Positions 43,191-50,813 of a stretch of 64,000 bases of DNA are shown in pieces. Source of the stretch: Luteimicrobium sp049844995 (GTDB lineage: Bacteria; Actinomycetota; Actinomycetes; Actinomycetales; Cellulomonadaceae); assembly GCF_049844995.1 (NCBI RefSeq), contig NZ_JBNCMC010000003.1, positions 558,001 to 622,000 on the forward strand. The letters are read 5' to 3'. The position numbers and the translations under genes are program-made. The notes under the pieces are model-generated. The model saw nothing but the letters and a program-made list of their open reading frames with translations, searched no databases and was not told where the DNA came from. Numbering within the stretch: position 1 is the stretch's first letter; every line of letters begins with the position of its first letter.

Positions 43191-44503
43191 CCGATGATCA
43201 TGGCGCCGCGCCCGACGGCGCACCGGCAGCGCCGGACGAGTCGAGCGGCCGGTTCTCCCGCCGCGCGTTCCTCGGCGCCGGGTTCGGCGGGCTCGCGGTC
43301 GGCGCGCTCGGCGGCGTCGGGGGAGCGGCGTGGGCGCGGTCCGACGACGGCGGCACGCCCGGCGGGCCCGGCGCGTCGCCGTCCGACGGCGTCCCCTCGA
43401 CCACGGCGTACCCGTTCTACGACCAGCCGCACCAGGGCGGCGTCTCGACGCCGCAGCAGCGCCACGCGATCTTCGTCTCCTACGACCTGACGACGACCGA
43501 CCCGGCGGACCTGCAGGTGCTGCTGGCGCGGTGGTCGGCGGCGGCTGCGCAGCTCCAGCGGGGCCGGTCGCTGGGAGCTGTCGAGCCGTCGCACGCGAAC
43601 GCGGTGCCGACGGACACGGGTGAGGCGGCCGACCTCGGCCCGTCGGGCCTCACGGTCACGATCGGGCTGGGGCCTGGCGTGTTCGACGACCGCTTCGGCC
43701 TCGCGCGCCTCAGGCCCGCGAGGTTGGAGCACCTCCCCGAGCTGCCGTCCGACCAGCTCGACCCGAAGCTCACCGGCGGCGACCTGTCCATCCAGGCGTG
43801 CGCCGAGGACCCCCAGGTCGCCTACCACGCGGTCCGGGACCTGTCCCGCGTGGCCCGGGGGACCGCCGTCGTGCGCTGGACCGTCATGGGCTTCGGCCGC
43901 GCGTCGGCGGGCAAGGGGCAGACGACCCCGCGCAACCTCATGGGCTTCAAGGACGGCACCCGCAACATCAAGGAGGACGCCGACCTCGAGCGGTTCGTCT
44001 GGCACGACGGCGCCGACCAGGCGTGGATGAAGGGTGGCACCTACCAGGTGGCGCGCAAGATCCAGATGCACATCGAGAACTGGGACACCGACTACATCGG
44101 CGACCAGCAGGCCGTGTTCGGGCGGACGAAGCAGGAGGGCGCCCCGCTGTCCGGCGCGCACGAGCTCGACGCGCCCGACTTCACGAAGAAGGGCGACGGC
44201 GGCGAGCTCGCGATCCCTGCGACCTCGCACGTCGCGCTCGCCGCGCATGAGAACAACGGCGGCCTGAAGATCCTGCGCAGGTCCTACAACTTCACGGACG
44301 GCATGAACGCGGACGGCCAGATCGACGCGGGCCTGCTGTTCGTCGCGTACATGAACGACCCGGCGGCGTTCGTGACCCTGCAGACGAAGCTCGGGCGCGT
44401 CGACCGGCTCAACGAGTACATCGCGCACGTGGGCTCGGCCGTGTTCGCGGTGCCGCCCGCGCCGGCGTCGGGCAGCTACGTGGGCGCGGCGCTGTTCCGC
44501 TGA
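43187..44503 (+). CDS. efeB: EfeB: Tat-exported DyP-type heme peroxidase
   Basis: A 438-residue DyP peroxidase. The Tat signal is SRRAFLGAGFGGLAVGALGG near residues 24-45. The DyP signature GFKDGTRNI holds the distal Asp256, and the proximal heme His is in the region after SHVALAAHENNGG. In EfeUOB the peroxidase acts outside the membrane, oxidising ferrous iron or releasing heme iron. The GTG overlaps the efeO stop. It is the last gene of the operon and converges with an ABC permease gene. Confidence 0.94.
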   Translation: MTDDHGAAPDGAPAAPDESSGRFSRRAFLGAGFGGLAVGALGGVGGAAWARSDDGGTPGGPGASPSDGVPSTTAYPFYDQPHQGGVSTPQQRHAIFVSYDLTTTDPADLQVLLARWSAAAAQLQRGRSLGAVEPSHANAVPTDTGEAADLGPSGLTVTIGLGPGVFDDRFGLARLRPARLEHLPELPSDQLDPKLTGGDLSIQACAEDPQVAYHAVRDLSRVARGTAVVRWTVMGFGRASAGKGQTTPRNLMGFKDGTRNIKEDADLERFVWHDGADQAWMKGGTYQVARKIQMHIENWDTDYIGDQQAVFGRTKQEGAPLSGAHELDAPDFTKKGDGGELAIPATSHVALAAHENNGGLKILRRSYNFTDGMNADGQIDAGLLFVAYMNDPAAFVTLQTKLGRVDRLNEYIAHVGSAVFAVPPAPASGSYVGAALFR

Positions 44504-44521
44504 CCCTGGGGGCCCGGCCGC

Positions 44522-45529
44522 TCAGCCGAGCCGGCGGCGCACCCACCACACGCAGAGCCCGACGGCGGCCGCGGCGAGCGCCACGAGGATGCCCGTCTCG
44601 ACGAGCTGGAGCTCCCAGAACCGGCTCGCGGGCTGGTAGGTGACGTCCTGCCGCAGGCCGAGGGAGCCCACCCAGTCCAGGCACTGCTGACCCGGCAGGT
44701 TGCGGTCGCACTGCGTCGGGTCGGCGGGCCCGACGAAGAGCGTGCCGTCCGGGGTGAGCGTGCGGTTGGTGAGCACGAGCGCGCCCTTCTGGGCGAAGTT
44801 CGCGACGACCTCCATGTGGCCGCCGTTGGTCTCGGCGAAGGTCTGCAGGTCCGACAGCTCGAGCGGGACGTTCGCGTGCACGGGCGGGAGCAGGTGGACG
44901 CGGAGCCAGAAGGAGAACGCGAGCATGACCGCGGCGACGACGGCGAACGTCGTCGCCATCGCGGTGACGGTCCGCCGCAGCACCGCCCCGAGCAGCACGC
45001 CGACCGCGACCGCGAGGAGCGCGTAGCCGACGGGCACGATCCCCCGCGCCAGGTACGTCGCGGGCTGGAGGCGGCCGCCCTGCGCGGAGTCGATCGGGCT
45101 CGCCCACCAGGTGAGCGCGAGCGAGGCGAGGCCCGCGGTGACGGCGGCCGCCCCGAGGGCGACGCCGAGCCGCGGCAGGAGCCACCGGGTCCGGGTGACG
45201 CTCTGCGTCCAGGCGACGCGATGGGTGCCGGCCTCGAGCTCGCGCGAGACGAGCGGGGCGCCCCAGAACACGCCGGCGAGGACGGGGAAGGCGATGACGG
45301 CGAGCGCGCCGATCGAGTAGAACGCGCCCGTGAGCCCGGACTTCGCGTCGCGGAGGAACGACTGCGCCAGCCCGGAGCACCGGTCGCCGCTGCAGCCGGC
45401 GGTCCCGCTCTGGGAGTACAGGTCGGCGAGGTGCGGGCCCGTGGCGACGGCGAGCACGCCCAGGCAGGCGAGCAGGGCGAGGGCGACGTAGCCCTGGGCG
45501 CGGAACAGGCGCCAGGCGAGCCAGCTCAT
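44522..45529 (-). CDS. ABC-2 type permease
   Basis: A 335-residue membrane protein with six helices, including YVALALLACLGVLAVATGP, FYSIGALAVIAFPVLAGVFWGAPLVSREL and a last helix before WWVRRRLG. The LVSRELEAGTHRVAWTQSVTRTRWLLPRL segment is typical of ABC-2 permeases of the YtrC/D or antibiotic efflux type. It works with the ATPase encoded just upstream (ATGA overlap). The cargo is unknown; cell-envelope antibiotics are common for YtrA-linked systems. Confidence 0.87.
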   Translation of the reverse strand: MSWLAWRLFRAQGYVALALLACLGVLAVATGPHLADLYSQSGTAGCSGDRCSGLAQSFLRDAKSGLTGAFYSIGALAVIAFPVLAGVFWGAPLVSRELEAGTHRVAWTQSVTRTRWLLPRLGVALGAAAVTAGLASLALTWWASPIDSAQGGRLQPATYLARGIVPVGYALLAVAVGVLLGAVLRRTVTAMATTFAVVAAVMLAFSFWLRVHLLPPVHANVPLELSDLQTFAETNGGHMEVVANFAQKGALVLTNRTLTPDGTLFVGPADPTQCDRNLPGQQCLDWVGSLGLRQDVTYQPASRFWELQLVETGILVALAAAAVGLCVWWVRRRLG

Positions 45530-46422
45530 CGGACGGCCTCCGAGGGCGAGGCGGGGCGGGGGGTCGGGGCGGCGGCGCGCGCCATGTACGTGAGGACGAC
45601 GTCCTCGAGGCCGAGCTGCTCGACCTGGACCCGGTCGGCGACGACGGGGAGCGCGCTGCGCACGACGACGGAGCGGTGGCGACCCTTGTCGGTCTCGAGC
45701 ACGAGCTCCGCCCCGGGCGGCAGCGCGTCGAGGTCGCGCGCGTCGCCGGTGAGGCGGTAGTGCGTGCCCGTGACCTCGTCGATGTCGCCGGCGAGCTGCA
45801 CCTGGGAGCCCGTCAGCACGACGAGGTGGTCGCAGACCCGCTCGAGGTCGCTCACCAGGTGCGAGGACAGCACGACGGACGCCTCGTGGTCGACGACGTG
45901 CGCCATCAACCCCTGGAGGAACTCGTGCCGTGCGAGCGGGTCGAGGCTGGCGGCGGGCTCGTCGAGCAGGAGGAGCTCGGGGCGCTTGGCGAGCGCGAGC
46001 GTGAGGGCGAGCTGGGCCCGCTGGCCGCCGGAGAGCCGGCCCGCCTTCTGGTGTGTGTCGAGTCCCAGGTCGGTGACGCGACGCTCGGCGGCCTTGGCGT
46101 CCCAGCGCGGGTTGAGGCGGCGGCCGAGCTCGAGGTGGTCGGCGACGGTGAGGTTCGCGTAGGTCGGCGCGTCCTGCGCGACGAACCCGACGCGCCCGAG
46201 CTGGTCGGGCCCGGAGGCGGGGGTGTCGCCGAGGACCTCGATCTCGCCGGACGTCGGCCGGAGCAGACCCGCTGCGAGGCCCAGCAGGGTCGACTTGCCG
46301 GCGCCGTTCGGCCCGACGAGCGCCACGACCCGCCCGGCGGGGATGTCGAGGGTGCAGTCGTCGAGGGCCGTGCGCCGGCCGTACCTTTTGGTCAGCCCGC
46401 GGGCCGTGAGCGCCGACGTCAC
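45526..46422 (-). CDS. ABC transporter ATP-binding protein
   Basis: A 298-residue ATPase: Walker A GPNGAGKST, Q-loop VAQDAP, signature LSGGQRAQLALTLALA, Walker B LLLLDEPAASLD, and the switch His in VLSSHLV. A C-terminal accessory domain of 80 residues follows (HYRLTGDARDLDALPPGAELV). GTG at 46422 overlaps the GntR stop (GTGA), which fixes the start. Middle gene of a GntR-ATPase-permease operon. Confidence 0.92.
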   Translation of the reverse strand: MTSALTARGLTKRYGRRTALDDCTLDIPAGRVVALVGPNGAGKSTLLGLAAGLLRPTSGEIEVLGDTPASGPDQLGRVGFVAQDAPTYANLTVADHLELGRRLNPRWDAKAAERRVTDLGLDTHQKAGRLSGGQRAQLALTLALAKRPELLLLDEPAASLDPLARHEFLQGLMAHVVDHEASVVLSSHLVSDLERVCDHLVVLTGSQVQLAGDIDEVTGTHYRLTGDARDLDALPPGAELVLETDKGRHRSVVVRSALPVVADRVQVEQLGLEDVVLTYMARAAAPTPRPASPSEAVR

Positions 46423-46811
46423 GGCTCGACCCGGAGGTGCTCGCGCAGCGTCCCGTGGACGAGCGCCTCGACGCTCTCGTCGTCGAGCCCGGCCTGCTGC
46501 GCGTCCCGGAGCCAGCGGACGAGGCCGGCGCGGAGGCGGACGTAGGAGGCGGCGGGGACGTCGCCCGCGAGCGAGCCGGTGACGAACGTGCCGAGCCCCG
46601 GCCGCGGGGTGACGAGCCCGGCGTACTCGAGCTCGCGGTAGGCCTTGTGGACCGTGTTGGGGTTGATCGTGACCGTGGAGACGACCTCGCGGACGGTCGG
46701 GAGCTGGTCGCCCTCGCGCAGGAGGCCGAGCCGGAGGGCGTGCCGGACCTGCTGGACGATCTGGAGGTACGGCGCGACGCCGGACGCGGAGTCGAGGTGG
46801 AACTGGATCAT
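46419..46811 (-). CDS. GntR-family regulator, YtrA subfamily
   Basis: A 130-residue short GntR protein. The winged helix covers residues 10-75 (PYLQIVQQVRHALRLGLLREGDQLPTVREVVSTVTINPNTVHKAYRELEYAGLVTPRPGLGTFV, read in segments). The short C-terminus, lacking an FCD or UTRA domain, marks the YtrA group, whose members control adjacent ABC-2 transporters. It is first in its operon, and a palindrome sits 15 nt upstream of its ATG, fitting autoregulation. Confidence 0.92.
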   Translation of the reverse strand: MIQFHLDSASGVAPYLQIVQQVRHALRLGLLREGDQLPTVREVVSTVTINPNTVHKAYRELEYAGLVTPRPGLGTFVTGSLAGDVPAASYVRLRAGLVRWLRDAQQAGLDDESVEALVHGTLREHLRVEP

Positions 46812-46825
46812 CGGTCATCCCATTC

Positions 46826-46841
46826 TGCTAGGGCAATAGCA
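46826..46841. promoter_or_regulatory. Predicted YtrA-type operator
   Basis: TGCTAGGGCAATAGCA has 5-bp arms (TGCTA/TAGCA) in an AT-richer patch right before the GntR gene. The neighbouring CAATAG is repeated at 46834-46839 and 46842-46847, giving possible extra contacts. Confidence 0.5.
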
Positions 46842-46899
46842 CAATAGGACGGCGCGAGGCCCGGGGGCAACCGTCGAGGTCAGGGGCCCGGCCGGGCGG

Positions 46900-47343
46900 T
46901 CAGGCGCTGGCGAGCTGCTCGCGGACCTGGCGCTTGGCGCGCGTGAGGATCCCGGACATCCCGTTGAGGCGCAGCGGGCTCACGGCGTTGGTGAGCCCGA
47001 GGCTGAGGGGATAGTCGTCCGGCACGTCGAGGACCTCCTGCGGGCTGAGCCCGTCGAGGCCCTGCGCCAGGATCGACGCGAACCCGCGCGTCGTCGGGGC
47101 CTCGGCGGGCGCCGTCGCGTAGAGGTGGACGCGCTGGTCGCCGTCGATCTCCGCGAACGCGCGCACGGGGGACTGGCACTCCTCGACGCGCTCCAGCATG
47201 CCGGGCGCGTTCTGGTAGCGGACGGGGATCTCCGGCAGCTCGCGGGAGAACTCCAGGAGGAGCTGCAGCCGGTCGCGCTCGCCGAGCGCGAGGAAGTCGT
47301 CGCGGATCTCCGCGAGCACGGGCGGGAGCGTCGTCTCGGTCAC
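46900..47343 (-). CDS. sufE: SufE-family Fe-S cluster sulfur acceptor
   Basis: A 147-residue SufE with the sulfur-accepting Cys56 in VEECQSPV, plus APTTRGFASILAQGLDGLSPQEVLDVPDDYPLSLGL and the C-terminal GMSGILTRAKRQV. It takes persulfide sulfur from the cysteine desulfurase for cluster assembly. It follows a CysA-like sulfurtransferase gene on the same strand; that pairing is also seen in mycobacteria (Rv3283-Rv3284). Confidence 0.92.
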   Translation of the reverse strand: MTETTLPPVLAEIRDDFLALGERDRLQLLLEFSRELPEIPVRYQNAPGMLERVEECQSPVRAFAEIDGDQRVHLYATAPAEAPTTRGFASILAQGLDGLSPQEVLDVPDDYPLSLGLTNAVSPLRLNGMSGILTRAKRQVREQLASA

Positions 47344-47398
47344 GGGTTCATCCTTCCACCGGTGCGCGGGTCTGGGGCCGGCGTCTCACCGGGCGTGT

Positions 47399-47438
47399 GT
47401 CAGAACGTCGTGAGGCTCCCGACTCACCAGGTTCTGAC
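47399..47438. repeat. 40-nt hairpin repeat, copy C
   Basis: Same ends (GTCAGAAC/GTTCTGAC) and inner GTGAG/CTCAC as copies A and B at 33 kb, with a different 8-nt loop. It lies between the sulfurtransferase stop and the sufE start, 18 nt from the hairpin at 47457-47499. Confidence 0.9.
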
Positions 47439-47456
47439 AGCTCGCGCGGGATCCGA

Positions 47457-47499
47457 CGACGACGGCGCCCTCCTCCGCGGGAGGCGGGCGCCGTCGTCG
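47457..47499 (-). terminator. Hairpin terminator after the sulfurtransferase gene
   Basis: CGACGACGGCGCCC (47457-47470) pairs exactly with 47486-47499. CCTCC (47472-47476) and GGAGG (47480-47484) extend the stem to a GCG loop. It is 27 nt past the sulfurtransferase stop and resembles 29496-29532. Confidence 0.75.
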
Positions 47500-47525
47500 G
47501 GGGTGCTCCGGGCGGAGCGGGCCGG

Positions 47526-48431
47526 TCAGGTCGCGAGCTCGCCCGGCTCCTCGCCCTTGGCGATCGGGACGCGCACGGCGTTGCCCCACTCGGTCCAGGA
47601 GCCGTCGTAGTTGCGGACGTTCTCGATGCCGAGGAGGAAGTGCAGGGCGAACCACGTGTGGCTCGAGCGCTCGCCGATGCGGCAGTACGTGATGACCGCG
47701 TCGTCGTCGGTGAGGCCGAGGCCGCCCTCGCGGTAGATGCCCTCGAGCTCGGCGCGCGACTTGTAGGTGCCGTCCTCCGCGACCGCGGTCGCCCACGGCA
47801 CGTTGCGGGCGGTCGGGATGTGGCCGCCGCGGAGCACGCCCTCCTCCGGGTAGTCCGGGATGTGGAGGCGCTCGCCGGTGTACTCGGGGAGGGAGCGGAT
47901 GTCGACGAGCGGGCCCTTCCCGATGTGGGCGAGCACGTCCTCCTTGAAGGCGCGGTAGGTGACGTCGTCGCGGCGGGCGGCGGGGTAGTCGGCCGGCTCG
48001 GGCGCGGGCACGTCGGTGGTGAGCTCGCGGCCCTCGGCGACCCAGAGGTTGCGCCCGCCGTCGAGCAGGCGCACGTCCGCGTGGCCGTAGATGGTGAAGA
48101 GCCACGCGGCATAGGCGGCCCACCAGTTGTTCTTGTCCCCGTAGACGACGAGCGTCGTGTCCGGCCCGACGCCCTTCGAGCCCAGCAGCGCGGCGAACTG
48201 CGCGCCCGTGATGAACTCGCGGACCTCGGGGTCGTTGAGGTCCGTGTGCCAGTCGACCTTCACGGCGCCGGGGATGTGGCCCGTCTCGTAGAGCAAGACG
48301 TCCTCGTCCGACTCGACGACGACGAGGTCCGCGTCGTCGAGGTGCTCGGCGAGCCAGGCGGTGGTCACGAGGCGCTCGGGATGCGCGTACTCGTTGATCT
48401 TGGGGGAGCTGGTGTCCAGTGCGGCAGGCAT
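47526..48431 (-). CDS. Thiosulfate/3-mercaptopyruvate sulfurtransferase (CysA/SseA type)
   Basis: A 301-residue two-domain rhodanese. The inactive N-terminal domain has GHIPGAVKVDWHTDLND, the active C-terminal domain has GGHIPTARNVPWA and the catalytic Cys250 in TYCRIGERSSHTWF, a sequence almost diagnostic for actinobacterial CysA/SseA. It transfers sulfane sulfur to acceptors. Upstream neighbour of sufE, so both may feed sulfur metabolism. ATG at 48431 gives MPAALDTSSPKINEYAHPE. Confidence 0.93.
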   Translation of the reverse strand: MPAALDTSSPKINEYAHPERLVTTAWLAEHLDDADLVVVESDEDVLLYETGHIPGAVKVDWHTDLNDPEVREFITGAQFAALLGSKGVGPDTTLVVYGDKNNWWAAYAAWLFTIYGHADVRLLDGGRNLWVAEGRELTTDVPAPEPADYPAARRDDVTYRAFKEDVLAHIGKGPLVDIRSLPEYTGERLHIPDYPEEGVLRGGHIPTARNVPWATAVAEDGTYKSRAELEGIYREGGLGLTDDDAVITYCRIGERSSHTWFALHFLLGIENVRNYDGSWTEWGNAVRVPIAKGEEPGELAT

Positions 48432-48505
48432 GGGACCCACTGTAGGTCCGGGGGCGGGCCGCCGGGAGGGGGGTGTCTCGCCCAGTGAGACGACGTGTCC
48501 CGGGC

Positions 48506-48877
48506 TCAGGAACCCCAGCCGGCCAGCCGGCCCAGCGCGACGAACACGGCGGCCAGGAACAGGAAGACGTTGAGCGCGAGGTTCTCCGTCTCGTGGCGGC
48601 GGACGTGGACGGTCACCGCACCCACCTGGAGGGCGGCGAGGCAGGTCGCCGCGACGGGGGTGAGCACCTCGGCAGTGCCCGTGGCCTGCGGGACGATCAG
48701 CCCGACGGCGCCCAGCACCTCCGCCGCCCCGATCAGCTTGACCGTCGCCGGGGAGAAGTCGTCGACCCACGGCATCTGGGGACGCAGCCGGTCGGGCGCG
48801 TACGCGAGCTTCGTGATCCCCGTCCCCAGGTACACGGCGGCGAGGACGCCGGCGACGATCCACAGGGCGAGGTTCAT
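48506..48877 (-). CDS. DoxX-family small membrane protein
   Basis: A 123-residue protein with four helices, starting NLALWIVAGVLAAVYLGTGITKLAY, then VKLIGAAEVLGAVGLIVPQATG, LTPVAATCLAALQVGAVTVHV and NVFLFLAAVFVALGRL. The G-x-x-E helix and GA-VGLIVP turn are usual for DoxX-like proteins. Role uncertain. It lies 74 bp upstream of the sulfurtransferase gene on the same strand. Unlike the broken DoxX-like gene at 17.6 kb this copy is intact. Confidence 0.85.
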   Translation of the reverse strand: MNLALWIVAGVLAAVYLGTGITKLAYAPDRLRPQMPWVDDFSPATVKLIGAAEVLGAVGLIVPQATGTAEVLTPVAATCLAALQVGAVTVHVRRHETENLALNVFLFLAAVFVALGRLAGWGS

Positions 48878-48964
48878 GGGGCTCCGATCGTGAGGTGCGA
48901 ACGGGCTGGTGGTCCGCGAGCCTGAGGATAGCGGGAGCGCAGGGTAGATCCGAGGAGGTCGGAG

Positions 48965-49258
48965 ATGACACAGCACCACGAGGACCACGACGGCCGCTGG
49001 TCCCAGGACGTCACGGAGCACTCGGACGCGCTCGACCTCGAGGAGGGTGTGTTCACGTGGAAGGACCCGAAGCGGATCGCGCGCTCGCTGCGCGACTCGG
49101 CCGAGGCGAGCGGCCGGCGCAAGACCTCGCCGTACCGCTCCGCGATGTCGATGCTGACGTTCTACGTCAACCGCGCCGGCAAGGACCTCGACGCGGAGCA
49201 GCGCGACGTGCTCGAGCGCGCGAAGGACGAGCTGCGGAAGCTCTACGGCAAGGCGTGA
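48965..49258 (+). CDS. DUF3175 protein
   Basis: A 97-residue hydrophilic protein matching DUF3175 along its whole length: RWSQDVTEHSDALDLEEGVFTWKDPKRIARSL, then TSPYRSAMSMLTFYVNRAGKDL and VLERAKDELRKLYGKA. No catalytic or membrane feature is visible. The N-terminus is His/Asp rich. ATG at 48965 follows GGAG. It converges with the flavin reductase gene, 4 bp apart. Function unknown. Confidence 0.85.
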   Translation: MTQHHEDHDGRWSQDVTEHSDALDLEEGVFTWKDPKRIARSLRDSAEASGRRKTSPYRSAMSMLTFYVNRAGKDLDAEQRDVLERAKDELRKLYGKA

Positions 49259-49262
49259 GCGG

Positions 49263-49940
49263 TCAGCGGTACCACTCCTCGTCGATCGAGGCGAGGCGCG
49301 ACGGGTGCACCTCGCCGCTCAGGCCGTAGAACCGCTGGAAGCTCATGATCAGCGGGCGCCAGCGGTCTGGGTCGACGCGGTGCGCGGTGCCCGGCATCCG
49401 GATGGCGTCGTGCACGTGGACGCGCGTCACGCGGACCTCGAACGCGACGATCGACCCCGCGTCGGGATCGTCGCGCTCGAGCGGGTGCGCGTGCACGAGG
49501 CGCGCCTCCAGGTTCACGGGGCACTCGGCCGCCCGCGGCGCCGCGACCGTGTCGGAGGGGGCGGCCGTCAGGCCCGCGCGGCCGAACTTGTCCGGCTCGT
49601 GCCGGTAGCCCGCCGCGGCCTTCCGGTCGGAGACCGGGTCGCGGCCCGTGGTGAGGGCGATCCGGTCGACGGCGTCCACCTGCTCGGGCGACGGCAGGTT
49701 GAGCACGCACTCGCCCGTCGCGGCGAGGTTCAGCGCGGTCTGGGAGCGGGCGCCCAGCCCGAGCACCGCCGTCTTGCCCAGCCAGAAGACGGACGACATC
49801 GGGGCCAGGTTCGGCCGACCGTCCGGGCTCGTCGTGCTCAGGAGGACGACGGGGGTGCCGAAGTAGAGGATCGCGGGGTCGATCACCGTGTGCGTGGGCT
49901 CGGCGGTCGTGGTCCGTCGCTCGGTGGAGGTGGAGGTCAT
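49263..49940 (-). CDS. Flavin reductase-like FMN-binding protein
   Basis: A 225-residue split-barrel protein. LLSTTSPDGRPNLAPMSSVFWLGKTAVLGLGARSQTALNL covers the flavin-binding strand and loop, and GECVLNLPSPEQVDAVDRIAL and RLVHAHPL fit the flavin reductase domain. It may reduce FMN or act as a flavin-dependent enzyme on small aromatics. The first 20 residues are Thr/Ser rich and likely disordered. No partner oxygenase is adjacent. Confidence 0.8.
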   Translation of the reverse strand: MTSTSTERRTTTAEPTHTVIDPAILYFGTPVVLLSTTSPDGRPNLAPMSSVFWLGKTAVLGLGARSQTALNLAATGECVLNLPSPEQVDAVDRIALTTGRDPVSDRKAAAGYRHEPDKFGRAGLTAAPSDTVAAPRAAECPVNLEARLVHAHPLERDDPDAGSIVAFEVRVTRVHVHDAIRMPGTAHRVDPDRWRPLIMSFQRFYGLSGEVHPSRLASIDEEWYR

Positions 49941-49992
49941 GCTCCCAGCGTGGCCGGGCCGGACGGGCCGCGTCTGGCGGGAACCCGACGCC

Positions 49993-50511
49993 TCACTCGG
50001 AGGCGGGGCGCCGCAGCACCATGACGTCCATCCGGCCCTCCTGGACCGTCTCGCCGCGCTGGTTGCGGAGCGTCACCCACCGCTCGACGATCCCGTAGGT
50101 GCCCTTGCTCGTCGGGCGCGCGGCCAGGATCTCGACCGTGCACGTGAGCGTGTCCCCGATGAAGACGGGCGCAGTGAACCGCCACCGGTCGATCCCCAGG
50201 AGCGCGACCGCGGTGCCCTCGAAGAGGCCCGTGCGGGCGATCAGGCCCAGGCACAGCGACGCGCCGAGCATGCCGTGGACGATCCGCTGCCCGTAGCGCG
50301 TGCCGGCCGCGAACTCCGCGTCCGTGTGGACCTGGTTGTTGTCGCCCGTCCAGGCCGCGAAGGAGACGACGTCCGCCTCGGTGATCGTCCGGCCGGGCGT
50401 GGTGAGCACCTGTCCGACGGCGAAGTCCTCCAGGTAGCGCGCGGCACCGAAGGTCGGGGGCGCGGGGCGGAAGGCGGGCTCGGTCGCGGGGGAGGGGGCG
50501 TCGTCGGGCAC
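49993..50511 (-). CDS. MaoC-family hydratase
   Basis: A 172-residue hot-dog fold protein. YLEDFAVGQVLTTPGRTITEADVVSFAAWTGDNNQVHTDAEFA contains the hydratase pocket Asp/His (DNNQVHTD), and GQRIVHGMLGASLCLGL follows. It likely hydrates an enoyl-CoA. GTG at 50511 has no ribosome-binding site upstream, so translation may be leaderless. It ends 52 bp from the flavin reductase start on the same strand; an operon is possible. Confidence 0.87.
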   Translation of the reverse strand: MPDDAPSPATEPAFRPAPPTFGAARYLEDFAVGQVLTTPGRTITEADVVSFAAWTGDNNQVHTDAEFAAGTRYGQRIVHGMLGASLCLGLIARTGLFEGTAVALLGIDRWRFTAPVFIGDTLTCTVEILAARPTSKGTYGIVERWVTLRNQRGETVQEGRMDVMVLRRPASE

Positions 50512-50797
50512 GGTGCGAGGGTACTGCTGGTCCCTCGCACTGCGCCCCGCCGACGGTCCACGACTACGTGGCCGCCCTGGTGGCGTGGTCACCGTCGAGG
50601 GGCGACGGGGCGCAGCACGAGTTGCGTGCCAGGCCGCGGCCGCGAGCTCGTCCACGCGCGCGACCGATCTCCGGAGTCCGTCCACGGACGCCGCCCCGCA
50701 TCCGGGTGCGAGTGTCTGCAGTTCGGGGCTGACACTTCTAGGTCGGCACGGTAGGTGGTGTGTCCGGGGTGGTGCGTGTCGGTGGCAAGTGGCAGAA

Positions 50798-50813
50798 TCG
50801 AACACGTGTTCGA
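50798..50813. promoter_or_regulatory. Perfect LexA (SOS) box
   Basis: TCGAACACGTGTTCGA is a perfect 16-bp palindrome that fits the actinobacterial SOS box (CGAAC-N4-GTTCG). It overlaps the likely GTG start of the HNH nuclease gene (50806-50808), so LexA would sit on the transcription start of a leaderless mRNA. Confidence 0.88.

Noticed and set aside
45526..46818. Single 430-residue GntR-ABC fusion on the minus strand
   Set aside because: The region upstream of 46422 in that frame is a shadow; the GntR gene is in another frame and ends with a GTGA overlap at the ATPase start.
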